Source of the DNA: Microglena sp. YARC
Lineage: Eukaryota > Chlorophyta > Chlorophyceae > Chlamydomonadales > Chlamydomonadaceae
Reading direction: 5' to 3'
NCBI GenBank assembly: GCA_022414725.1
Contig: CM039462.1
Coordinates: 72,004,493 to 72,068,492 of the forward strand
DNA length: 64,000 nucleotides
This document shows, one piece after another, positions 9,138 to 20,800 of this stretch. A model generated the notes under the pieces. It saw only the letters and a list, made by a program, of their open reading frames with translations. It searched no databases and was not told where the DNA came from. Every line of letters begins with the position of its first letter. Position 1 is the first letter of the stretch. The translations under genes and the position numbers were made by a program.

Positions 9138-11100
9138 GTACAGGTACATAATCGCAAAATTAAATTATCACTAAACAGGTACACGTACAGGTATATTAAC
9201 AGGCCAAGGTACATATTAGCACAACTGAATGATCACTAAACAGGTAGATGTACAGGTATATTAACAGGCCAAGGTACATCATCGCACTATTAAATTATCA
9301 CTAAACAGGTAGATGTACAGGTAGATGTACAGGTATATTAACAGGCCAAGGTACATAATCGCACCATTAAATTATCACTAAACAGGTAGATGTACAGGTA
9401 GATGTACAGGTATATTAACAGGCCAAGGTACATAATCGCACCATTAAATTATCACTAAACAGGTAGATGTACAGGTAGATGTACAGGTATATTAACAGGC
9501 CAAGGTACATAATCGCACCATTAAATTATCACTAAACAGGTAGATGTACAGGTACATGTACAGGTATATTAACAGGCATAGGTACATCATCGCACCATTA
9601 AATTATCACTAAACAGGTAGATGTACAGGTAGATGTACAGGTATATTAACAGGCCAAGGTACATAATCGCACCATTAAATTATCACTAAACAGGTAGATG
9701 TACAGGTAGATGTACAGGTATATTAACAGGCCAAGGTACATAATCGCACCATTAAATTATCACTAAACAGGTAGATGTACAGGTACATGTACAGGTATAT
9801 TAACAGGCATAGGTACATCATCGCACTATTAAATTATCACTAAACAGGTAGATGTACAGGTATATTAACAGGCACAGGCACATATTTGCAAAATTAAATG
9901 ATCACTAAGCCACAGCTGACTGAAATGTGAACGATTGTTCTGTGCTCTCAAAAATTCTGTGGTCCAGAAAATGGTCTGAATAATGGTTAGGGTTTAGGCA
10001 AAGCGGTTAGAGAAGTTTCCCTATCACTAGGAAACGTCAATATGATAGCATGTCATCATATGATATCGTATGATGCCGGCATTCTGGCTAGACTCCAGTT
10101 ACTATTGATATGCAATATCACATGATGCAATGTGTATGATATCATATGATATCATACTCGCCTTTGGTCTACATAATATGATACGCCAGCTCCTTATTAT
10201 CGCTATAGCACAGTGCATGCCTGCTACCATGAGACCTTGCATGCACCAAGACAACGTCAGGTGCATACGAATGAACAGTATGTATGAACGTATTATATTA
10301 TATGTATGTATGTATTATATTATATTATATGCATATATTATATGTATGTATGCATGTATCTCTATGTATTATATTATGTTATATGTATGTATTATATTAT
10401 AGTATATGTATTATGTGTTATATTATATTATATGTATATATTATATGTATTATATTATATGTATTATATTATATTACAGATATGTATTATATTATATTAT
10501 ATGTATTTATATTATATTATATGCATTATATTAGATTATATTATATGTATTATTTATATGTATGATGTTTACATTATATATATGTATTATTTTATATATA
10601 TATATTTTATATATATTTATATTTATGTATATATATTATATTTACATTATATTATATGTATTATATTTATATGTATTATATTATATGTATTATATTATAT
10701 GTATTATATTATATTACAGATATGTATTATATTATATTATATGTATATATTATATTCTATTATATTATATGTATGTATTATATTATATGTATGTATTACA
10801 TTATATGTATATATTATTTGTATGTATTATATGATATGAATAAACAGCGGTGCTTAGGAAGGTTCTTCGGAGTAAGTCAAAGTAAGGCGTAAATTGGTGG
10901 TTAGCCCCAGTGCAAGCAAGCAGGCTGCCCTACTCAACCTCACGCCTTGTACTAAGGCGTACTATTTATTTATAAGGCGTAGACGATTACACAGTGGTGC
11001 TTAGGAAGGGTGATCAGACCCTCGATCTCAGTGGGAATTAAGAAGGGTCTCTATGGAATTGATAGAGATGAGTAAGCCACAGGGTAAACATTATCTACTG

Positions 11101-11146
<46 letters not shown>

Positions 11147-11180
11147 CAACTAACTAACTAACTAAATAACTGACTGACTG

Positions 11181-11234
<54 letters not shown>

Positions 11235-14002
11235 CGACTAACCAACCAACTGACTGGCACGACTGGACAGCGGTAGGCACACAAATCCTGCCATACGACC
11301 CAACCCATAAACATAAGAAGTGCGATGAGAATCGCAAGATTCATTGATCACTGTAGCACAAACTCAACTTGTTTGGGGTTCATTTTATCAGTGTTTTTTC
11401 GTTTTAGGCCCTCCTGATATCATGGGTGGGCAAGTCCCTTTAGCCTGTTTGGCTACCATTGGACTGTAACAACATGCAAACAACAGAGAGAGGGGAAGCT
11501 GGTCAGCACTTCCTTTCCTAAACCACCCTAATTCCTAAACCCTAAACCCACCTTAACCACCTAAACCTTAACCACCTAGACCCTGAACCACCTAAACCTT
11601 GAACCACCTAAACCTAAACCACCTAAACCCAAGGGCTGACCAGCTAAGTGCTGACCAGCTTCCCACCCCACCCCACCCCACCCCACCCCACCACCACCAC
11701 CACCACCACCACCACCAGCTTTACCCCCCCCCCCCCCCCCCCTGCCACCACCACAGGGACTGTGTCCTTGAGCTCCAGCACCAGGAGATCTACTCCTGTG
11801 ACCACGCCACTTGCTCCAGCCCCCAGGTGACAGCAGTCATTATATCAAATTAGGAAGCTGGGTAGAAGCTGGGTGGGTTCAGGTGGGTGTGTGGGGTGTT
11901 AGTTAGTCTAAGAGAAGTGACACTACCGGTACTGTATTGCATCATGTATATAAGACTTTACTGCATCATGTACATAGGACGGAAATATTCTTTCTGTCTT
12001 ACTCCAGCCCCCAGGTGACAGCAGTCGTTAGATCAAATCAGGAAGCTGGGTGGAAGCTGGGTGGGGTGTGTAATGCACATGTTAGTTGGTATAAGAGAAG
12101 TGGCGCTACTGGTACTGTACTGCATCATGTGTATAGGCCTGCACTGCATCATGTATACAGGCCTGTACTGCATCATGTATACAGGCCTGTACTGCATCAT
12201 GTATACAGGCCTGCACTGCATCATGTATAAAGGCCTGTACTGCATCGTGTATATAGGCCTGTACTGCATCATGTATAAAGGCCTGTACTGCATCATGTAT
12301 AAAGGCCTGTACTGCATCATGTATAAAGGCCTGTACTGCATCGTGTATATAGGCCTGTACTGCATCATGTATACAGGCCTGCACTGCATCATGTATAAAG
12401 GCCTGTCCTGCGTCATGTATATAGGCCTGTACTGCATCATGTATAAAGGCCTGTACTGCATCATGTATAAAGGCCTGTACTGCATCGTGTATATAGGCCT
12501 GTACTGCATCATGTATAAAGGCCTGTACTGCATCATGTATATAGGCCTGTACTGCATCGTGTATATAGGCCTGTACTGCATCATGTATAAAGGCCTGTAC
12601 TGCATCATGTATACAGGCCTGCACTGCATCGTGTATATAGGCCTGTACTGCATCATGTATACAGGCCTGCACTGCATCATGTATACAGGCCTGTACTGCA
12701 TCGTGTATATAGGCCTGTACTGCATCATGTATAAAGGCCTGTACTGCATCATGTATAAAGGCCTGTACTGCATCGTGTATATAGGCATGTACTGCATCAT
12801 GTATAAAGGCCTGTACTGCATCATGTATAAAGGCCTGTACTGCATCGTGTATATAGGCCTGTACTGCATCATGTATACAGGCCTGTACTGCATCATGTAT
12901 AAAGGCCTGTACTGCATCGTGTATATAGGCATGTACTGCATCATGTATAAAGGCCTGTACTGCATCGTGTATATAGGCCTGTACTGCATCATGTATACAG
13001 GACTGTACTGCGTCATGTATATAGGACTGTACAACATCATGTATATAGGACTGTACTACATCATGGATGTAAGACGGAATATTATTTCCGTCCAACGTAC
13101 GATATATCATGTTCATCGTACGATATATTGTTCTCACTGGCGAACTGCTATCTTACTGATATCAAACTGAAAAAAACGTCAACATATCTGCATCATATAT
13201 TTCTTAGGTCACCAGTTTGAATCCCCCAGGCAGGCACGGCTTTCTGCTCACACATTTGTGCTCGATCACCAACCAACAACCAACCAACCAACAACCAATC
13301 CAACCAACAACCAACATCCCACCGCCAGGCCCATCTTGCTAGCCCCTGCACTCACACACACATCACTCCCCCCCCATCAACCAACCAACCAACACCCACC
13401 CCCAGGCCCATCTTGCTAGCCCTGCACTCACACACACATTCACTCCCCCCATCAACCAACCAACCAACACCCCACCCCCAGGCCATCTTGCTAGCCCCTG
13501 CACTCACACACACATCACTCCCCCCCCATCAACCAACCAACCAACACCCCACCCCCAGGCCCATCGTGCTAGCCCCTGCACTCACACACACATCACTCCC
13601 CCCCCCATCAACCAACCAACCAACACCCCACCCCAGGCCCATCGTGCTAGCCCCTGCACTCACACACACATCACTCCCCCCCCCATCAACCAACCAACCA
13701 ACAACCCACCCCCAGGCCCATCGTGCTAGCCCCTGCACTCACACACACATCACTCCCCCCCCATCAACCGCCCAACCAACACCCACCCCCAGGCCCATCG
13801 TGCTAGCCCCTGCACTCACACACACATCACTCCCCCCCCATCAACCAACCAACCAACAACCCACCCCCAGGCCCACCGTGCTAGCCCCTGCACTCACACA
13901 AACAGAAACACATCCCCCACACAATCCCACCCCACCCCAGCCCCCCCCCTCATCCCCAACCCCACACCCCACACCCTCAGGCCCGCCATGCTTACTACTC
14001 CA

Positions 14003-14033
<31 letters not shown>

Positions 14034-16114
14034 CCCCCACACATTCCCACCCCAACCCAACCCCCACCCTTACCCCCAACCCCAACCCCCACCCACCCTC
14101 AGGCCCACCATACCATCCCCTGCACCGGCCGCTGCAAAATCAATCTCGGAGATTGCTTCCATCACTGCAGGCCTGAGTGACACAGATGCTCTTCTCAGGT
14201 GCGCATACATGTGTAAATAAAATAAGTACATACATACATACATGAATCTGCATGAATACATAAATAAATATCACTGCAGGCCTGAGTGACACAGATGCTC
14301 TTCTTAGGTGCGCATACATGAGTAAATAAATGTGTCAATAAAGTGTGTAAATATATGAATAAATAAAATAATAAAATAATGAATATCACTGCAGGCCAAA
14401 GTGACACAGATGCTCTTCGCAGGTGCACGTGAATGTGTATATAAAATGAATACATGAATAAATATCGCTGCAGGCCTGAGTGACACAGATGCACGTCTTA
14501 GGTGCGCATAAATGTGTAAATAAATGTGTAAATAAATTATTAAATTAAAAATTGGAAATATCCTTGCAGGTCTGAGTGACACAGATGCTCTTCCCAAATT
14601 GTGGCTGAATGCGTAAATGAAAAGAAAAAATAAATACGTAAATAAATCAATATCACTGCAGGTACGAGTGACACAGTTGCTCTTCCCAAATTGTGGCTGA
14701 ATGCGTAAATAAAACAAATAGATAAACACACAAATAAATAAATAAATAAATATCACAGTAGGTATGAGTGACACAGATGCTCTTCTTAGGTGCGCATGAA
14801 TGTAACAGGTCTAGATCGTTGGGACATATCAAAAAGGCAGTCTCGAGAAGTCAAGTTAGACTAGTAGCAGGCTATCCTGCTACACTGGATGTGTAAAAAT
14901 TGAATACATAAATAAATAAATGAATACATAAATACATATCACTGCAGGTATGAGTGCCACAGATGCTCTTCTCAAGTGCTCATGAATTTGTAAATAAATT
15001 TGTCAACAAAACGTGTAAATAAATGAAAAGTACCACTGCAGGCCTGAGTGACACAGATGCCCGTCTTACTTGCGCATGAATGTGTAAATAAAACGAATAA
15101 ATAAATACATAAATAAATAAAAATATCACTGCAGGTCTGAGTGACACAGATGCTCTTCTTAGGTGCGCCTGAACGTATCAGATCTAGACCAATGGGACAT
15201 ATCGAAAAGGCAGTCTCAAGATGTTTAGTAAGACTAGTAAGCAGGCTATCCTGCTGCACTGAATGTGTACATAAAATTAACACATAAATAAATAAATAAA
15301 TATATAAATCAATAAATTTCACTACAGGTATGAGTGACGCAGATGCTCTTCTCAGGTGTGCCCGAATGTGTGAATAAAATAAATGCATAAATATATAAAT
15401 AAATATCACTGCAGGCCTGAGTGACACAGATGCTCTTCTCAGGTGCGCCTGGGCGTGTAAATAAATGAACAAATAAATAAAATGAATAAATAGATATAAA
15501 TTATAAATAAACGAGTATAAATAATGTATAAAAATATCTATAAATACCAATAAAATATATAAATAAGCAAGTTTAAGTATATATCCAGTATAAATAAATA
15601 TCTAGCACGTCTGAGTTACACAGATGCTCTTCTCAGGTGCGCCTGAATGTGTAAATAAATGAAGAGCAGTGCAAAGGGTGGGATGTGGGTGGGGTGGGGA
15701 CTGGGGGAGGGGGTGCAAAGGGTAGGGGAGGGGCAATGCAAAGGGTGGGGTGGGGGGAGGCAATGCAAAGGGTGGGGGAGCTTGGGGGTGGGGATGGGGG
15801 GCAATGCAAAGGGGGGGGGGGGGGGGGGGGGCAATACAAACGGTGGCGGTGTTTGGGTGGGTGGTGGGGAGGGGGGGGGGGGGGGGGGGGGGCAGAAGGT
15901 AGGGGTGCACAAGTTGCAAAGGGTAGGTGTAAGGGCAGTGTAAGGGTAGGGGGATAAAAAGTAATGATAACGCCTGGTAGGGTTTGGTAGTAAGGGAGCC
16001 CTGTATTACGGCGGTAAAGAACGGGCTGCTACTTTACCTGGACAGCGCTACCATGGTGGTTGACAGCGACGGTATGGGGAAAGGGCAGTGCAAAGGGTTG
16101 GGTGTGTGCGTCCA

Positions 16115-16149
<35 letters not shown>

Positions 16150-17552
16150 AGGTAGGGGAAACATTGTTGCACTTGGAATCCAATGAATGAATCAGATTGG
16201 CATTTTCCAGAATTCAAAAGTTTAAGATGGTCCCCCTGCTGTGTTCCCTACAGAGAAATGAAGGCAAAAGCATTTGCCAAGTCGGCAAGCCTTCGCTCTA
16301 GGGCTCCCCCACCAACAAAGCGAGCCCCTGCAAGTAAGTATCATCAAATTAAATACAATTATAATTATGTATAATACGGAATTATAAATGCATTTCAATT
16401 ATTTTTGTTAGTATCATACAATTTAAAAAAAGATTCTCTGTGAGGAACTTCAAATAAATACAAATAAAAACAATGTATAACATTATACATGTATTTACTG
16501 TATTTAAGTAAGTATCATAAAATGCTAAAATAAGAGCCCCCGCATGTAAGTATCGTCAAATTAAATACAAGTATAAATTATGTATAATACGGAATTATTA
16601 ATGCATTAAAATTAGTTTTGTTAGTATCATAAATGTTAAACGTCGAGCCTCTGCAAGTAAGTATCATCCTGCTGTGTGATGTAAAATGATACTAAGATGT
16701 GATATGATATGAAATGGTATGATCCGATATGATATGATATGATATGATATGATATGATACAATATGATATGATACGAAATGATAAGGTACGATATGAAAA
16801 TATAAGACATTATATGAAATGATATGATTTGAGCGACACAGCAGGACGCTACAGAATAACATTTATATATTTGTATTTTGTATCATCCTGCTGTGTTGTC
16901 TCCCATCATTCCATGTCATGTCATGCTAGGCCACATCATGATATGCTAGACCATGCCTTAGGATCAATGCTAGGCCACATCATGATATGCTAGACCATGC
17001 CTTAGGATCAATGCTAGGCCACATCATAATATGCTAGACCATGCCTTAGGATCAATGCTAGGCCACATCATGATATGCTAGACCATGCCTTAGGATCCAG
17101 ATGCCTTAGGAACAATGCTTTTTCTGTTAAGCCCTTCCTGTCACGGTTGGGTAAGTCCCTGTAGCCTATTTGGCCTACCCCTAGACTGCAACATACATAC
17201 CAACATACATACATACATAAATGCATACATACATACATACATACATCCATACATACATACATACATACATACATACATCTGTGTGTGTTTCTGCGCGTGC
17301 ATGTGTGTGCGTGTGTGTGTGTTTGTATGCGTGGGTGGGAGGGTGTGGGTGTTTGTGTTCAAAGTCTAGCGGGTAAAGGTGTATCCAACGAGGCAAAATT
17401 GTTTGTGTGACTGTGTGTGTGTTATCATGAGTGTGTTTTGTATGTCTGTGTTTGTTTGTGTGCGTGTGTGTTTGTGTTTACACTCTAGCCGGTCAAGGCG
17501 TATCCAAAGAGGCCATCCAAATGGATTGGTGTTGCTGCAGAGGCTGGTGACA

Positions 17553-17593
<41 letters not shown>

Positions 17594-17780
17594 AGTACCC
17601 ATCCTAGTGACATTGCTGCTGCTGCTGCTGCTAGTACCCATCCTAGTGACATTGCTGCTGCTGCTGCTGCTGCTAGTACCCATCCTAGTGACATTGCTGC
17701 TGCTGCTGCTGCTGCTGCTAGTACCCATCCTAGTGACATTGCTGCTGCTGCTGCTGCTGCTAGTACCCATCCTAGTGACA

Positions 17781-17815
<35 letters not shown>

Positions 17816-20800
17816 AGTACCCATCCTAGTGACATTGCTGCTGCTGCTGCTGCTGCTAGTACCCATCCTAGTGACATTGCTGCTGCTGCTGCTGCTGCTG
17901 CTTGTACCCGTCTGGGTGACTTTGCTGCTGATGATGATTATGGTGATTATAGTACCCGTCCGGGTTCCAAATAGACTTACCCCACCTCAATGTTGGGAAG
18001 GGCTATATTATATATATTGCATACAAAACAAACATTGGTGAACTGAACCCCAACAAAGCATCTGGGGCCCGGTGTTCATGCTACGCAGATGATTTAACTT
18101 TAATCGTGCAAGGCAAAGTAAGGAAACAAAAGGAAACAATGCATGGGTCAGAGTTTTTTTTATGCTTCCAGTAGCGATCGCTACCCGGGGCCCTGTTTTG
18201 GCCAAACCTTTCGCTACCATGAGACTCGAATCTTGGCCCCGAACCCTGAACCCCCCCGGATGGCCTTTCGGGCTGCCTACCCAAATCGCTACCAGGAGCC
18301 CAACCTTGAAAGGCACCAAATCCCTGATCCCTGCCAGAAGACCCTCTTTCTGAAAGGAAACAGAACTCTGGTTTCTAATGTAGTTTAGTGATAGCACACA
18401 CAACTGTGCTACATCATGAAGTTTGGCAGGCATAACCATCACTGCTATTCTTTTCGGCTACAAGCATCAGCTCCTAGGCAGCTCTCTGAGACTGCCACTG
18501 GGCCCCAGATTGATACCAGGAGTCCAACCTTGAAATGTACCAAATCCCTGATCCCTGCCAGAAGACTCTCTTTCTGCAACGAAAAAAGCTCTGGTCAGAA
18601 GTAGTACTGGCATTGCATTTTGTCGGTTGTGTCTCAGGACGCAGGCTGTTAAATGTGTTGCGTCTCAGGACGCAGAGCTGGGATGCCTCCTGAACAACAA
18701 GTACTAACAGTGCATTTGGTGTCTGCATTCTGCAACAAACAAACCAGCCCTAGCATGAGTGAGTTGTAGAATAGATTCTGAAATGAGAGAAGAAGGAACA
18801 AATTGAATTTGAAATTGAAACAAATTGAAATCGAAACAAACAAAGTTGGAATTGAAATTGAAATCGAAACACACTGAAGTCGAAATTGAAATCGAAACAA
18901 ACTGAAATTGAAGTTGAAATCGAAACACACTGAAGTCGAAATTGAAATTGAAATCAAAACAAACTGAAATTGAAGTTGAAATCGTAATACACTGAAGTCG
19001 AAATTGAAATCGAAGCGAACTGAAATTGAAGTTGAAATCGAAACACACTGAAGTCGAAATTGAAATTGAAATCGAAACAAACTTGAGTTGAAATTCACCT
19101 CCTTTGCTCTCCGTACGAAATTCAGCAGCATTGAAAGCAAGGATATTGGCATGAACAAGCAAGGAAGTATCAAGCCCGTGCACACACTCACTCACGCACA
19201 CACACTCACTCACACTCACTCACTCACACACACTCACACATGCACACACACTCACTCACACTCGCACACTGATACTGCGCAGAGAATTTTGTGTGTGAGT
19301 GTGTGTGTTTGTGTGTGTGTGGGGGGGGGGGGGGGGGGGGTAGCAATTTGGGTCTAAGAGCTGGGATCACTATTCGGGACTCAGGTAGCGAAACAACTCA
19401 GGTTTGGGCCAAAACGGGGTCTGAGGTAGCGATCGGGATGGGAAGCTGAAAACAAATCTCTGTAGCTGCAGCTTTTGTTTATGGCAAGCAGGCAAGTAAT
19501 CACAATCCAATGCCATCTGCAAAAGTGCAGCAAAGCCATCCATGCAATGTACACAACCTCTTTGTTTGCATAGTATTGTATGTTTTATTTCATGTTTTAA
19601 TGTATGTTTTATTTTGCATGCTTTATTGCATGTTTATTTTATATTTAATTTTATATACTTGATGTCATGTATGTTTTATGTTTTATTTTATGTATATTTT
19701 ATGTTTTATTTTATATGCTTTATTTCTTGTTTGCGTGTTTCACCATATTGTGTGTGCTGCAATTCAGAGCCGCAAGTCCAGAGCAAGAACTCGGACATTT
19801 CCCAATCTCCCAAGAACAAACCAGAGGTCGATGAGGCGTTCCGACAGAGGTGAGACAACCCTTAAACCTATATTTACTCCTACTTTCACTCCCAGTGTGG
19901 ATGACCAAATGAACTTACTTTGTGCCTGTGCTTGTGCTTGCGCTTGCCTTTATAACTTTTGACTTACACCTTGACTTACACCTACTTACTCTCCCAGTGT
20001 GGATGACCAAATGAACTTACTTTTTTTTCTTTTTTCTTTTTTGTAACATACATACTGTGCCTGTAACTGTGACTGTGCCTTTACTTGCCTTGATAACTGG
20101 ACTTACACTCCCTGATTGGATGGCCAAATGAACTTACTTCGTAACATACGTACTGTGACTGTGACTGTGCCTTTACTTGCCTCTATAACTTTTTATTCAC
20201 CCCTACTTACACACCCGTATTGGATGGCCAAATGAACTTACTTTGTGAATGTGCTTGTGCTTGTGCTTGCCTTTATTACTTTTGACTTACACCTTGACTG
20301 ACACTCCCAGGGTGGATGACCAAATAAAAGAGATGAACAAGATAGGGGAGAACTTCAAGAAGGCCATGGGGGGTCCCGGGGGTATTGGGGGTGGCATGGG
20401 TGTCTCGGGGGGGTCATGGGGGTATCGTAGGTGGCATGGGTGTCTCGCGGGGTCTCGGGGGTGCCATGGGGGTCCCGGGGGGTCTTCCCGGGGTGGCATA
20501 GGCACATACAGACACACACCCCTGGGGGGTCATTAACTTCCACTCGCAGACTGGATGTCCAGATAAAGAAGATGAACGAGATTGGGGAGAACTTCAAGAA
20601 GGCTCTGTCATCAGGGGTGGATGAGGGGCCTCCTGTGGCCAAAGCCATGTGCAAGAATTTTGTGGTGGGGAAGGTGTCTAGTCCCTCCACCAGTTATCTT
20701 TTTGTAAGTTTCTTTTTAAAGTTACTTTTTGGTATGTTCCCTTTTTGTAAGTTACCTTTGTAAGTTACTTTTGGGATGTTACCTTTTTGTAAGTTACTTT

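Noticed and set aside
12033..13170. Long open frames (335-369 codons) on both strands
   Set aside because: They arise from a 24-bp tandem repeat and contain only one repeated octapeptide; exon phase of gene 2 places the region in an intron.
17540..17945. CTG tract as a coding polyglutamine or polyalanine exon of gene 2
   Set aside because: Acceptor-like copies exist upstream (17367, 17490), but the phase does not fit exon 4; kept as a finding for RNA testing only.
17366..18041. Poly-Leu, poly-Ala and poly-Ser frames over the CTG tract
   Set aside because: Exon 4 joins exon 5 of gene 2 in correct phase without it, and the frame entered from exon 4 would hit a stop at once.
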